Positions 9,615-18,974 of a DNA stretch of 64,000 nucleotides are shown here, piece by piece (within the stretch, counting starts at the first letter, position 1; each line of letters begins with the position of its first letter). The notes under the pieces are model-generated. The model made no database searches. It was not told the origin of the DNA and was given only the letters and a program-made list of their open reading frames with translations. The stretch is taken from the NCBI RefSeq assembly GCF_008369195.1, contig NZ_VOBC01000001.1:558001-622000 (forward strand), read 5' to 3'. This DNA comes from Sporosarcina sp. ANT_H38. GTDB taxonomy: Bacteria > Bacillota > Bacilli > Bacillales_A > Planococcaceae. The position numbers and the translations under genes were made by a program.

Positions 9615-11321
9615 TTGAATAAAAAAACCATTATCCGCACGTTTGAAAAAATCGCATTATATATGGAATTACTCGGGGAAAATCATTTCAAGGTAGCTGC
9701 ATTTAGAAAAGCCGCCAACGTACTTGAACTAGATCCACGTAGTTTAGCTGAAATGGATGATATTTTAAAGCTTAAAGGAATTGGTAAAGGCACAGGTGCT
9801 GTTATTACCGACTTGCTAGAAAAAGGAGAGTCAGATCTACTGAAAGAAATGGAAGAGGTTGTACCAAAAGGACTTATTCCTATGTTGAAAATTCCGGGGC
9901 TTGGCGGAAAGAAAATAGCCAAACTACGTGAGGCGCTAGGAATCGATTCGGTCGAATCACTTCATGCGGCATGCGTTGCTGGGGAAGTAAGTAAAATCGC
10001 TGGCTTCGGTAAAAAAACGGAAGAAAATATATTGAATGAAATTGAAATTTTAGGAACACGTCAAGGGAAGTTCCCGATATGGCAAATGGAAAAAGTCGTC
10101 ACGTTTGTTGAGCAGGAACTGCGTCTAATCCCTGAAATTAAACACTTTTCCGTAGCGGGAAGTTATCGTCGGACTGAAGAAGAAAGCAGTGATGTCGATT
10201 TCATCATTGTGACGGACGAACCAGGAACTGTACGAGAAAAACTGCTCGCCACATTGCCGCTCGTCGCAACGATTGCAGCAGGGGATTCGAAACTGTCAGT
10301 AACACTCGATTTGGACGAGGCGATTGACGCCGATTTCCGTTTTGTGAAAGCAGAGCAATTTGCAAGCGCCATTCATCATTTCACTGGTTCGAAGGACCAT
10401 AACGTCAAGATGCGTCAACTGGCTAAATCCAGAGGAATGAAAATAAGTGAATATGGAGTGGAGAATGAAGATGGTTCTGTCGAGACATTTGATTCGGAAG
10501 AACAATTTTTCGCTCACTTTGATTTGCCGTTCATCCCGCCTGCGGTGCGAAGAAATGGCAGTGAAATTGATCGTGTCGATGAACTCGCTGGGTTGGTAGC
10601 GATTGAGGATATCCGTTCCGACCTTCATATGCATACAACCTGGTCGGACGGGGCTTACTCAATCCGTGAAATGGTAGAGGCCGCTCGTGCTAAAGGCTAT
10701 TCACATATAGTTATCACAGACCATACGCAATACCTTAAAGTTGCGAACGGTCTTACACCGGAGCGACTGCGTGAACAAATCGTCGAAATCCGTGCGTTGA
10801 ATAAAGAATATAACGACATCGAAATTTTTTGCGGAACAGAAATGGACATCCTTCCTGACGCGACATTGGATTTTGATGATGAACTGCTTAGTGAGCTGGA
10901 TTTTGTCATCGCGTCTATTCACTCTAACTTCAGTCAATCACAGGAACTGATTATGGAACGACTTCATACTGCCATGAAAAATCCGCATGTCGATATGATT
11001 GCACATCCGACAGGTCGCATCATTGGTCAACGGGAAGGGTATAATCCTGATGTACCTCAACTGATTCAGTGGGCAAAGGAATATGGTAAAATACTTGAGT
11101 TGAATGCAAACCCATATCGCCTTGACCTTGCAACTGATCATCTTATTATGGCGCAGGAAGCCGGTGTCAATATTGCTATTAACACGGACGCGCATGCGAT
11201 TGAACAACTAAATTATATGAATACTGGTGTAAACTACGGTAAAAAAGCTTGGCTGAAAAAAGAGACGGTAGTTAATACGTGGCCGCTTGATAAATTTATC
11301 CGCAATATTGTGCGGAAGTGA
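9615..11321 (+). CDS. polX: Family X DNA polymerase with PHP domain
   Basis: Bacterial PolX (568 aa, normal), a gap-filling polymerase with 3'-5' exonuclease and AP-endonuclease activity, used in base excision repair. Helix-hairpin-helix segments (LKGIGKGTG, IPGLGGKKIAKL) are followed by the nucleotidyltransferase palm with SYRRTEEESSDVDFIIV (catalytic DVD near residue 192) and a further aspartate in DADFRF. The C-terminal PHP domain starts near residue 335 with DLHMHTTWSDG and continues with AHPTGR and NTDAH. TTG start at 9615 with GGAGGG upstream. The next gene, mutS2, starts 16 bases after the stop. Confidence 0.97.
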   Translation: MNKKTIIRTFEKIALYMELLGENHFKVAAFRKAANVLELDPRSLAEMDDILKLKGIGKGTGAVITDLLEKGESDLLKEMEEVVPKGLIPMLKIPGLGGKKIAKLREALGIDSVESLHAACVAGEVSKIAGFGKKTEENILNEIEILGTRQGKFPIWQMEKVVTFVEQELRLIPEIKHFSVAGSYRRTEEESSDVDFIIVTDEPGTVREKLLATLPLVATIAAGDSKLSVTLDLDEAIDADFRFVKAEQFASAIHHFTGSKDHNVKMRQLAKSRGMKISEYGVENEDGSVETFDSEEQFFAHFDLPFIPPAVRRNGSEIDRVDELAGLVAIEDIRSDLHMHTTWSDGAYSIREMVEAARAKGYSHIVITDHTQYLKVANGLTPERLREQIVEIRALNKEYNDIEIFCGTEMDILPDATLDFDDELLSELDFVIASIHSNFSQSQELIMERLHTAMKNPHVDMIAHPTGRIIGQREGYNPDVPQLIQWAKEYGKILELNANPYRLDLATDHLIMAQEAGVNIAINTDAHAIEQLNYMNTGVNYGKKAWLKKETVVNTWPLDKFIRNIVRK

Positions 11322-11337
11322 GAGGAAGTGTAAGACA

Positions 11338-13695
11338 TTGGAAAACCGTGTCTTAAAAACACTTGAGTTCGATAAAATCCGGGATATGGCAGCAACTCAT
11401 TGCACATCATTTGCCGGTCGTTCTTATATGGAGAAATTAGTACCTGTCAGTGATTTTGACGAAGTTGTTAAACTGCTTGAAGAAACGGACGAAGGGTTAT
11501 CGATACTTCGCGTCCGAGGAAATGTGCCGATGGGCGGCATCAGTGATATTAGACCTCATGCTAAACGTGCGCAAATGGGTGGCATGCTAAGTGCATATGA
11601 ATTGATGGAAACGGCCAATACAATTCGTGCAAGCCGGAATTTGCGTCAATTCATTGAAGCAATTGTGACAGATGAAGATATTGAAATACCTCATTTCATT
11701 GCGAAAAAAGAAGCTATTCCTGTGTTGACAGGTTTGGAACATGAAATCAATGCCTGCATTGATGACAATGCGCATGTCGTTGACAGTGCATCAGGGTCGC
11801 TGCGTACAATTCGACAAGGGTTACGAATGCAGGAGGGCCGTGTACGTGAGAAATTGGAAAGTTATACACGTGGCAAGAACGCTGCAACAATGTTATCCGA
11901 CGCCATTGTGACAATCCGGAATGACCGTTATGTTATTCCGGTAAAGTCAGAGTACCGTTCACATTACCGAGGTGTTATCCATGACATGTCGGCGTCTGGG
12001 CAGACGTTATTCATCGAGCCGGATGCAGTGGTACAAGCAAATAATGAGATAAGAAGATTAAAATTGCAGGAACAGGAAGAGATTGAGAAAATCCTTATCG
12101 ATCTGTCCGCGAAAGTACAGGAAGTTGCACATGATCTATTCACACTTGTTGCGATATTATCTGAAATCGACGTTATCCTTGCGAAAGCAAAATTTGGGAA
12201 AGCGCATAAATGTACGAAACCCGAAGTAAACAATAAAGGATATATTCGTCTTACAAAAGCACGACATCCTCTGCTGTCAATGGAAGAAGCAGTTGCGAAT
12301 ACAATCGAATTCGGAAAAGACATTACTACAATCGTTATCACTGGACCAAATACAGGCGGGAAGACCGTCACGCTGAAAACTGTAGGCTTGTGTACATTGA
12401 TGGCGCAAGCTGGCCTCCCAATTCCAGCACTTGACGGCTCTGAAGTTGCCGTATTCGATTCGGTTTATGCGGATATTGGAGATGAGCAATCGATTGAGCA
12501 AAGTCTCAGTACGTTCTCCTCGCATATGGTGAACATTGTCGATATTTTAAAGAAATACGATGACCGCTCACTAATTATATTCGATGAGCTCGGTTCAGGT
12601 ACGGATCCTCAAGAAGGGGCGGCACTTGCCATCTCTATTCTGGATGAAGTTCATGGACGTGGCGCGAGAGTAATGGCGACAACTCATTATCCAGAGTTGA
12701 AGGCATATGGTTATAACCGTCCAGGCGTTGCCAATGCTAGTGTAGAATTTGATATTGAAACGCTAAGTCCTACGTACCGATTGTTAATAGGCGTACCTGG
12801 TAGAAGTAATGCGTTTGAAATTTCAAAACGTCTAGGATTGCAGGAACATGTTATCGAACGTGCGAAAAAATTCACTGGCACAGATCGCGGTGAAGTCGAT
12901 TCAATGATCCTTTCACTCGAGACAAGCCGTGTTCAATCAGAAAAAGATGCTGAAGAAACGCATGATATTTTATTGGAAACGGATCGATTGAAACGTGAAC
13001 TGGAAGAGAAACTGGCGGAGTTTGAGAACAAGAAAGAACGCATGGAAGAAAAAGCGAAAGAGAAAGCAAAAAAAATAATTGAAGATGCGAGGCGTGAATC
13101 GGAAGCTGTCATTTCAGATTTACGTGCAATGCGCCTGAATGTTGGTGCAAACGTTAAAGAACACGAATTGATTGAAGCTCGAAAACGTCTTGAAGGTGCT
13201 GCTCCTGCAGAAGCGAAGAAGAAAATAGTTAAAGCGAAGGCAGCGCCAAGGGCCCTCCAAAAAGGTGACGAAGTGAAAGTACTAAGTTACGGTCAAAAAG
13301 GGACACTGCTTGATAAAGTTTCAGATAATGAGTGGATTGTCCAAATCGGAATATTGAAAATGAAGCTTGACCAATCGGGGCTGGAATATGTTAAGCCTGA
13401 AAAAGAGAAAAAACAATATATATCTACTTCAGTAGTAGGACGCGATTCAAATGTGAAAATGGAACTCGATCTACGGGGAGAGCGCTATGAAGATGCAATT
13501 TTCCGTACGGAGAAATATTTGGACGATGCCCTTCTGTCGAATTATCACCAAGTGTCGATTATTCACGGAAAAGGTACAGGGGCATTAAGACAAGGCATCC
13601 AGCAATATTTGAAAAATCATCGTCGGGTGAAAACATACCGTTACGGTGAAGCTGGTGAAGGTGGACACGGCGTTACTGTCGTAGAGTTGAAATAA
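11338..13695 (+). CDS. mutS2: Endonuclease/ATPase MutS2
   Basis: MutS2 (785 aa) acts in suppression of homologous recombination and, in B. subtilis, rescue of collided ribosomes. It lacks the mismatch-binding domain of MutS. Core and clamp regions come first, then ATPase Walker A GPNTGGKTVTLKT (~residue 336), Walker B IIFDELGSGTDP, a charged coiled-coil region (~520-620), a KOW-like segment and the C-terminal Smr nuclease domain (LDLRGERYEDA, IIHGKGTGALR). Start is the TTG at 11,338 behind GAGGAAGTG. Probably transcribed with polX. Confidence 0.97.
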   Translation: MENRVLKTLEFDKIRDMAATHCTSFAGRSYMEKLVPVSDFDEVVKLLEETDEGLSILRVRGNVPMGGISDIRPHAKRAQMGGMLSAYELMETANTIRASRNLRQFIEAIVTDEDIEIPHFIAKKEAIPVLTGLEHEINACIDDNAHVVDSASGSLRTIRQGLRMQEGRVREKLESYTRGKNAATMLSDAIVTIRNDRYVIPVKSEYRSHYRGVIHDMSASGQTLFIEPDAVVQANNEIRRLKLQEQEEIEKILIDLSAKVQEVAHDLFTLVAILSEIDVILAKAKFGKAHKCTKPEVNNKGYIRLTKARHPLLSMEEAVANTIEFGKDITTIVITGPNTGGKTVTLKTVGLCTLMAQAGLPIPALDGSEVAVFDSVYADIGDEQSIEQSLSTFSSHMVNIVDILKKYDDRSLIIFDELGSGTDPQEGAALAISILDEVHGRGARVMATTHYPELKAYGYNRPGVANASVEFDIETLSPTYRLLIGVPGRSNAFEISKRLGLQEHVIERAKKFTGTDRGEVDSMILSLETSRVQSEKDAEETHDILLETDRLKRELEEKLAEFENKKERMEEKAKEKAKKIIEDARRESEAVISDLRAMRLNVGANVKEHELIEARKRLEGAAPAEAKKKIVKAKAAPRALQKGDEVKVLSYGQKGTLLDKVSDNEWIVQIGILKMKLDQSGLEYVKPEKEKKQYISTSVVGRDSNVKMELDLRGERYEDAIFRTEKYLDDALLSNYHQVSIIHGKGTGALRQGIQQYLKNHRRVKTYRYGEAGEGGHGVTVVELK

Positions 13696-13733
13696 TTCAA
13701 CTACGGAAAAGATGCGATATATGAATAATGTGC

Positions 13734-13876
13734 TAGCAACTTGGCACAGGGGTACTAGCAAAGGTGCCTCACAGGGATAGCCGAAGCCCTAAAGCTGTGG
13801 TGGCTAAGGCTACCTAGCCTAGGCGCGTGAGGCAACCCTTAAGCGCAGAAGCGTTATTCAATTGAATCATTCGACC
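13734..13876. repeat. Interspersed repeat copy (family A)
   Basis: Structured, GC-richer block downstream of mutS2, including AGCCGAAGCCCTAAAG, GGTGGCTAAGGCTACCTAG and a terminal AAGCG..ATTCAATTGAATCATT. The same order of blocks recurs at 18,975-19,084, and the terminal block at 14,848-14,872 and 3,848-3,867. Self-complementary segments (CTAAGGC/GCCTTAG type) suggest a folded RNA or a MITE-like element. Confidence 0.7.
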
Positions 13877-13990
13877 AACTTATATATCGAAATATCATAT
13901 AATATAGAAAAATATTTCCCCAATTATGAAACCTTTTACGTGCTTACCCGTATAGGAATGAATGACCAAACGTAAAAGGAGTCGAAGACT

Positions 13991-14404
13991 ATGACGCAAA
14001 CTGGATTTTGGAGCCATCCATTAGTAGAATCAGCAGGCTACTTCAGTGTAGTTGTCCTATGTCTAATTGTTTCGATGGTGCTTTTTGAGCTCGTTACGAA
14101 ATATAAGAATTGGGAAGAAATACAAAAAGGCAATGTTGCAGTCGCTCTTGCAACAGGGGGGAAAATATTTGGGGTATCAAATATTTTTCGATACTCGATT
14201 GAACAGCATAATTCGTTGCCTGAAATGATTGGCTGGGGGTTGTTCGGGTTTACCTTGCTTATTTTCGCATATCTGTTGTTTGAATTCCTGACACCTAAAT
14301 TCAATATCGATAAGGAAATTGAATTAGATAATCGTGCAGTTGGTTTCATATCCTTGACGATTTCAGTAGGCTTGTCATTCGTTATTGGAGCAAGTATTTC
14401 ATAA
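13991..14404 (+). CDS. yshE: DUF350 (UPF0719) family membrane protein, YshE-like
   Basis: Small integral membrane protein, 137 aa, with four predicted membrane helices (residues ~15-35, 50-65, 73-92 and 110-130), matching the DUF350 layout. Biochemical role unknown. ATG at 13,991 follows AAAAGGAG. Position between mutS2 and lcfA is the same as yshE in B. subtilis. A 28-codon membrane ORF follows in the same transcript, before a strong terminator. Confidence 0.88.
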   Translation: MTQTGFWSHPLVESAGYFSVVVLCLIVSMVLFELVTKYKNWEEIQKGNVAVALATGGKIFGVSNIFRYSIEQHNSLPEMIGWGLFGFTLLIFAYLLFEFLTPKFNIDKEIELDNRAVGFISLTISVGLSFVIGASIS

Positions 14405-14416
14405 GGTTGTGAAATT

Positions 14417-14503
14417 ATGGAGAAATTATCAAAAATATTACTTGTTATCTGTGTATTATTTATCGTAGTAGGTATTTATTGGATGACAGCAAATACACCT
14501 TGA
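14417..14503 (+). CDS. Possible 28-aa single-span membrane peptide
   Basis: Reads MEKLSKILLVICVLFIVVGI, then YWMTANTP: a short charged N-terminus and one hydrophobic helix. It begins 12 bases after the DUF350 stop; AAGG lies upstream but the ribosome site is modest. The stop overlaps the first bases of the terminator stem. Size and placement fit a small membrane protein accessory to YshE, but no function can be assigned and translation is unproven. Confidence 0.5.
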   Translation: MEKLSKILLVICVLFIVVGIYWMTANTP

Positions 14504-14534
14504 CCCGTTTATTCTGGTCAAGGCTTTTTTTATG
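14498..14534 (+). terminator. Terminator of yshE and small ORF
   Basis: CCTTGACC pairs perfectly with GGTCAAGG across a 10-base loop, then C and seven T. Confidence 0.93.
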
Positions 14535-14807
14535 TATATGAATCAATTTCATAATTACTTATTTCATGTATAAAGACGAACGATATAATTCATCTACCAA
14601 TTCATTGTCCGTCGATCTTTCGGACTACTCTCGTTGATTGTAGCGGAAGGTGGCGACTCCTGCGGGAACAGCGCGAGCTGAAGACCCCACAGGAGTGAAA
14701 CGACGAGGAGGCTGAAGCCGTGCCCGCGGAAAGCGCCCACCTGAAGCGGAAATCAACTTTGTTCGTTTTTCTCGTTCAATAATCCTATTATGAAATTGAT
14801 TCATATA
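14535..14807. mobile_element. 273-bp MITE-like element with perfect 21-bp terminal inverted repeats
   Basis: The 21 bases at 14,535-14,555 are the exact reverse complement of 14,787-14,807. Inside lies a GC-rich Bacillales-type repeat (AGCGGAAGGTGGCGACTCCT ... CCCGCGGAAAGCG ... AGCGGAAATCAAC) that is itself an inverted repeat (GTTGATT ... AATCAAC). It has no coding capacity. Similar GC-rich repeats are widespread in Bacillus-related genomes (from memory). It lies just past a terminator and just upstream of the lcfA promoter. Confidence 0.7.
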
Positions 14808-14847
14808 GATTGAAGTTTTGAATTTCGTATTAAGAACCAAGTGTAGA

Positions 14848-14872
14848 CGAAGCGTTATTCAATGGAATCATT
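14848..14872. repeat. Terminal fragment of family A repeat
   Basis: ACGAAGCGTTATTCAATGGA, continuing ATCATTC, is nearly identical to the end of the repeat at 13,850-13,872. Only this terminal block is visible here. Confidence 0.55.
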
Positions 14873-14897
14873 CAATCTATGTAACTGAATTTTCTAT

Positions 14898-14926
14898 TTG
14901 AAACCTGGCTCGTTTATGACTATAAT
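14898..14926 (+). promoter_or_regulatory. Sigma-A-type promoter of lcfA
   Basis: TTGAAA-N17-TATAAT, about 50 bases upstream of the lcfA start. I see no full FadR-type dyad over it. Confidence 0.75.
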
Positions 14927-14976
14927 TAGATTAGGAATATTCAAAGAATTAAAACGATGAAAAAGGAGGCTTTTAT

Positions 14977-16674
14977 TTGACAATGAAACCTTGGCTGGAT
15001 TTGTATCCCGCTGAAATCTCAAAGACACTTGACTATGAACACATTTCTATTCAGGATTTCCTGACAAGATCCAGCGAGAAATATCCTGACAAGACGGCAA
15101 TGCATTTTCTAGGGAAAGAAATCTCGTATAAAGAGTTTCATGAATCGTCTTTGAAGTTCGCGAACTATTTAAAAACAATTGGAATTGTCAAAGGTGACCG
15201 GGTTGCTATTATGCTCCCAAACTGTCCGCAAGGGGCTATTGCCTACTATGGAATTTTGTCCGTGGGTGCAATCGTCGTTCAAACGAATCCTCTTTATACG
15301 GAGCGCGAAGTGGCTTATCAAATGGTCGATTCTGGAGCGAAAGCAATCATTTCACTCGACATTCTATTTCCGCGAATTTCCAAAATCGTTAAAGACACAA
15401 AACTTGAGCATGTCATCATTACAGGAATAAAAGATTACTTGCCATTTCCAAAAAACCTCATTTATCCATTCATTCAGAAAAAAGAACACGGGATTACAGT
15501 GAAAGTCGAGCACCGTGGTATGAATCATTTATTTACTGAAATCATGAAAATAGCAAAACCTGATCCAGTAAGTTATGACTTTAATTATGACGAAGATATT
15601 GCATTGTTGCAATATACGGGTGGCACGACGGGTCCTCCGAAAGGGGTTATGTTGACACACGCCAATCTAATTTCTAACGTCAAGATGTGTGGTGAATGGT
15701 TGTATAAATGCAAAGAAGGCGAAGAAACAGTGATGGGCATTTTGCCATTCTTCCATGTGTATGGAATGACAACTGTCTTAATTCTTTCTGTTATGCAAGG
15801 AAACAAAATGGTACTTATCCCTAAATTTGATTTTGAAACGGCTTTGAAAGCAATTGATAAACAGAAGCCGACATTATTCCCAGGAGCGCCTACTATCTAT
15901 ATCGGACTACTAAATCATCCTAATCTTCAAAAATATGATCTATCTTCAATTAAAGCATGTATTAGTGGTTCTGCAGCATTACCAGTCGAAGTGCAGGAGA
16001 AATTCGAGAAAGTCACTGGCGGAAAACTCGTCGAAGGATACGGCCTTACGGAAACGTCTCCTGTTACTCATTCAAATTTTGTGTGGGCAGACAAACGAGC
16101 TAAAGGATCGATTGGCGTTCCGTGGCCAGATACAGATTCTTGTATACTTGGTCCTGAGTCATCAGAACCGCTGTCGAATGGAGAAATTGGTGAAATTGCG
16201 GTGAAAGGCCCTCAAGTGATGAAAGGCTATTGGAATAGACCTGAAGATACAAAACAGTCTTTCCGCGATGGCTGGTTCATGACAGGGGATCTCGGATATA
16301 TGGACGACAAGGGTTATTTCTATATCGTTGATCGCAAAAAAGATATCATTATAGCAAGCGGTTTCAATATTTATCCACGGGAGATTGAAGAGGTTCTTTA
16401 TGAACACGAAGCAATACAGGAATGTGTTATTGCAGGTGTCCCAGATCCGTACAGAGGCGAAACAGTCAAAGCCTATATTGTCTTGAAGCAAGGTGCTACT
16501 ATATCGGAAGAAGAGCTTGACAAGTATTGCCGAGAGAATTTGGCATCGTTTAAAGTGCCAAGACTTTATGAATTCCGTACAGAACTGCCGAAAACAGCTG
16601 TCGGTAAAATTTTACGCCGTGCACTTGTTGATGAAGAAAAAAAGAAAGCCGAAAAGGAATTACTTCCACTGTGA
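14977..16674 (+). CDS. lcfA: Long-chain-fatty-acid--CoA ligase
   Basis: Activates long-chain fatty acids to acyl-CoA at the cost of ATP to AMP; 565 aa, normal for FadD/LcfA. AMP-binding P-loop YTGGTTGPPKGVMLTH (~residue 213), YGLTETSP (~354), the hinge motif TGDLGYMDDKGYFYIVDRKK and the C-terminal catalytic lysine context KTAVGKILRR. TTG start at 14,977 follows AAAGGAGG. First gene of a beta-oxidation set (lcfA, fadR, fadB, etfB, etfA) in B. subtilis order. Confidence 0.96.
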   Translation: MTMKPWLDLYPAEISKTLDYEHISIQDFLTRSSEKYPDKTAMHFLGKEISYKEFHESSLKFANYLKTIGIVKGDRVAIMLPNCPQGAIAYYGILSVGAIVVQTNPLYTEREVAYQMVDSGAKAIISLDILFPRISKIVKDTKLEHVIITGIKDYLPFPKNLIYPFIQKKEHGITVKVEHRGMNHLFTEIMKIAKPDPVSYDFNYDEDIALLQYTGGTTGPPKGVMLTHANLISNVKMCGEWLYKCKEGEETVMGILPFFHVYGMTTVLILSVMQGNKMVLIPKFDFETALKAIDKQKPTLFPGAPTIYIGLLNHPNLQKYDLSSIKACISGSAALPVEVQEKFEKVTGGKLVEGYGLTETSPVTHSNFVWADKRAKGSIGVPWPDTDSCILGPESSEPLSNGEIGEIAVKGPQVMKGYWNRPEDTKQSFRDGWFMTGDLGYMDDKGYFYIVDRKKDIIIASGFNIYPREIEEVLYEHEAIQECVIAGVPDPYRGETVKAYIVLKQGATISEEELDKYCRENLASFKVPRLYEFRTELPKTAVGKILRRALVDEEKKKAEKELLPL

Positions 16675-16682
16675 TGTAATGC

Positions 16683-16711
16683 TTGACATAACGGCCGTTA
16701 ACAACTAATAT
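16683..16711 (+). promoter_or_regulatory. Promoter of fadR-fadB-etfB-etfA
   Basis: TTGACA-N17-TAATAT between the lcfA stop and fadR. The FadR-type dyad begins 8 bases after the -10 element, where it would block initiation. Confidence 0.8.
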
Positions 16712-16718
16712 GAAAATA

Positions 16719-16736
16719 TGAATGAATCATCATTCA
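16719..16736. promoter_or_regulatory. FadR operator (FadR box)
   Basis: TGAATGAATCATCATTCA matches the B. subtilis FadR box TGAATGANTANTCATTCA (recalled) at all but one fixed position and is an almost perfect dyad. It overlaps the start region of the fadR promoter, implying autorepression relieved by long-chain acyl-CoA. Confidence 0.85.
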
Positions 16737-16766
16737 TATTTTCTTTTTTGGTGGTGATATATAGAT

Positions 16767-17348
16767 ATGAAACGAGATAGACCAAAATATAAGCAAATAG
16801 TAGATGCGGCGGTCATTGTCATTGCAGAGAATGGATACCATCAGGCCCAAGTTTCGAAGATAGCGAAAGAAGCGGGTGTTGCTGACGGGACAATCTATCT
16901 TTACTTTAAAAACAAAGAAGACATCCTAATATCTGTTTTTAGAGAAAAAATGGCGATTTTCGTAAATAACGTCGAAGTTATATTAAAACAGGATATTGAT
17001 ACATCTGAAAAATTATTCAGGATGATTGATAGCCATTTCCGAATTTTACATGAAGACCGTCACTTAGCCATCGTTACGCAACTCGAACTTCGTCAATCGA
17101 ATAAAGAATTACGTCTCCGAATTAACGAAGTATTAAAAGAATATTTAACGCTCCTCGATGCAATTCTGAAAGAGGGAATCGTGAATGGGTCGCTTGATGG
17201 AGGCCTTGATATCAGACTTGCTAGACAAATGGTATTTGGCACAATTGACGAAACAATCACTTCATGGGTGATGAATGATCAAAAATATGATTTAATGAAA
17301 CTATCACCTGAAGTACATAGGCTGATTATGAATGGAATGAAAGCTTAA
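16767..17348 (+). CDS. fadR: TetR-family fatty-acid degradation repressor
   Basis: Repressor of fatty-acid beta-oxidation genes, 193 aa. N-terminal TetR helix-turn-helix ([20 protein letters not shown], ending [16 protein letters not shown], residues ~8-54) and an all-helical ligand-binding C-terminal domain (TetR_C family of FadR/YsiA). ATG at 16,767 lies downstream of a GGTGGTGATA ribosome site. Its own operator lies just upstream. Known FadR proteins release DNA when bound to long-chain acyl-CoA, the product of the preceding gene. Confidence 0.92.
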   Translation: MKRDRPKYKQIVDAAVIVIAENGYHQAQVSKIAKEAGVADGTIYLYFKNKEDILISVFREKMAIFVNNVEVILKQDIDTSEKLFRMIDSHFRILHEDRHLAIVTQLELRQSNKELRLRINEVLKEYLTLLDAILKEGIVNGSLDGGLDIRLARQMVFGTIDETITSWVMNDQKYDLMKLSPEVHRLIMNGMKA

Positions 17349-17364
17349 AGAGGGATGGGATGAA

Positions 17365-18138
17365 ATGGAGTTTCTCGAAGTAACAATCGAAGATGGGGTA
17401 GCAGTTGCGTCAATTAATAGACCTCCGGCGAATGCGCTTTCACGTGCACTCATTCTGGAGGTGGATGCACTTCTTGACCAAGTGGAGTACGACGAGTCAG
17501 TTCGAGTCATCGTATTTCATGGTGTAGGCAAATTCTTCTCGGCTGGAGCAGATATTAAAGAATTTACATCTGTCACTTCAGGTGAGGAATTTTCAAAACT
17601 TTCAGCGAGCGGACAAGAAGTTTTCGAACGGCTTGAATGTTTCTCAAAACCAGTGATTGCTGCAATTCATGGCGCGGCTCTGGGGGGCGGGCTTGAACTC
17701 GCAATGGCTTGTCACATGCGTATCGTAACTGACAACGCGAAACTTGGATTGCCTGAATTGCAATTAGGTCTAATCCCTGGATTTGCTGGGTCACAGCGTC
17801 TTCCGCGTTACGTCGGCATGCCGAAAGCGGCTGAGATGTTATTAACGAGTGATCCAATCAGTGGAGTAGAAGCAGCCCGTCTAGGACTTGCTAATCACGC
17901 CTATTCAGACGAAGAACTTCTCCCTAAAACAATGGAACTTGCTAAGAAGATTGCTAAGAAAAGTCCTGTCGCAGTGAAAGCTGCACTTGAGATGCTGCAA
18001 TTTACTAAGCATCCTTCTTATTATGAAGGTGTGAAAGCGGAAGCTGATTCATTTGGTGAAGTTTTCGTTTCTGAAGATGCCAAAGAGGGAATCCAGGCAT
18101 TCCTTGAAAAACGTGTACCTGTATTTAAAGGGAATTAA
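17365..18138 (+). CDS. fadB: Enoyl-CoA hydratase
   Basis: Crotonase-fold hydratase (257 aa) for the second step of beta-oxidation. Oxyanion-hole motif [20 protein letters not shown] (residues ~100-119) and the catalytic glutamate region [20 protein letters not shown]. The first crotonase block is ADIKEFT. ATG at 17,365, 16 bases after fadR, with AGGGATGGG upstream. Member of the fadR operon; named after the B. subtilis ysiB/fadB orthologue. Confidence 0.94.
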   Translation: MEFLEVTIEDGVAVASINRPPANALSRALILEVDALLDQVEYDESVRVIVFHGVGKFFSAGADIKEFTSVTSGEEFSKLSASGQEVFERLECFSKPVIAAIHGAALGGGLELAMACHMRIVTDNAKLGLPELQLGLIPGFAGSQRLPRYVGMPKAAEMLLTSDPISGVEAARLGLANHAYSDEELLPKTMELAKKIAKKSPVAVKAALEMLQFTKHPSYYEGVKAEADSFGEVFVSEDAKEGIQAFLEKRVPVFKGN

Positions 18139-18163
18139 TTAAAAAGTTAGGGAGGTCTGCAAT

Positions 18164-18937
18164 ATGAATATTTATGTACTAGTAAAAAGAACATTTGATA
18201 CAGAGGAAAAAATCACGGTTTCAAACGGTAAAATTTCTGAGGATGGTGCGGAATTTATCATCAATCCTTATGACGAATATGCAATTGAAGAAGCTATTCA
18301 AGTACGCGATGCAAATGACGGTGAAGTAACTGTCATTACAATCGGTGGAGAAGACGCAGAAAAACAACTTCGCACAGCGCTTGCAATGGGTGCGGACAAA
18401 GCGGTTCTTATCGATACTGAAGATGATCTTGACGAAATGGATGAATTTACATCTGCTAAAATCATCGCTGAGTACTTAAAAGATAAAGATGCAGATCTAA
18501 TCCTTGCAGGAAACGTTGCAATAGATGGCGGTTCGGGACAAGTAGGACCGCGTGTTGCTGAGCTTCTGGGCATCAACTACGTAACGACAATTACTAACCT
18601 TGAAATTAACGGTACATCAGTCAAAATCATTCGTGATGTTGAAGGCGATTCAGAAACAATTGAAACATCATTGCCATTATTAGTGACTGCTCAGCAAGGA
18701 CTTAACGAACCACGTTACCCGTCACTTCCAGGAATCATGAAAGCGAAGAAAAAGCCACTTGAAAAGCTTGAACTAGATGATCTTGACCTTGATGAAGATG
18801 ATGTTGAAGCGAAAACGCAAACAATCGAAATTTATCTACCACCGCAAAAAGCTGCTGGACGTACTCTTGAAGGTGATATTTCTGATCAAGTGAAAGAACT
18901 TGTAAATCTACTTAAAAATGAAGCTAAAGTAATCTAA
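18164..18937 (+). CDS. etfB: Electron transfer flavoprotein beta subunit
   Basis: Small subunit of ETF (257 aa), which takes electrons from acyl-CoA dehydrogenases. The signature IDGGSGQVGPRVAELLGI followed by EGDSETIETSLPLLVTAQQG and NEPRYPSLPGIMKAKKK is diagnostic of EtfB. GGGAGGTC precedes the ATG. Its partner etfA is separated by an unusual 200-bp gap that holds an interspersed repeat. Confidence 0.97.
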   Translation: MNIYVLVKRTFDTEEKITVSNGKISEDGAEFIINPYDEYAIEEAIQVRDANDGEVTVITIGGEDAEKQLRTALAMGADKAVLIDTEDDLDEMDEFTSAKIIAEYLKDKDADLILAGNVAIDGGSGQVGPRVAELLGINYVTTITNLEINGTSVKIIRDVEGDSETIETSLPLLVTAQQGLNEPRYPSLPGIMKAKKKPLEKLELDDLDLDEDDVEAKTQTIEIYLPPQKAAGRTLEGDISDQVKELVNLLKNEAKVI

Positions 18938-18974
18938 TATATATATGTTGAACAAGTGAATATTTAATAAAACA

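Noticed and set aside
10296..10634. 112-aa minus-strand frame inside polX
   Set aside because: Antisense shadow of a well-supported gene, no start signals. The same applies to the other antisense frames in the backbone.
14625..14840. Minus-strand 71-aa open frame
   Set aside because: Lies within the MITE-like GC-rich repeat; an artefact of its composition.
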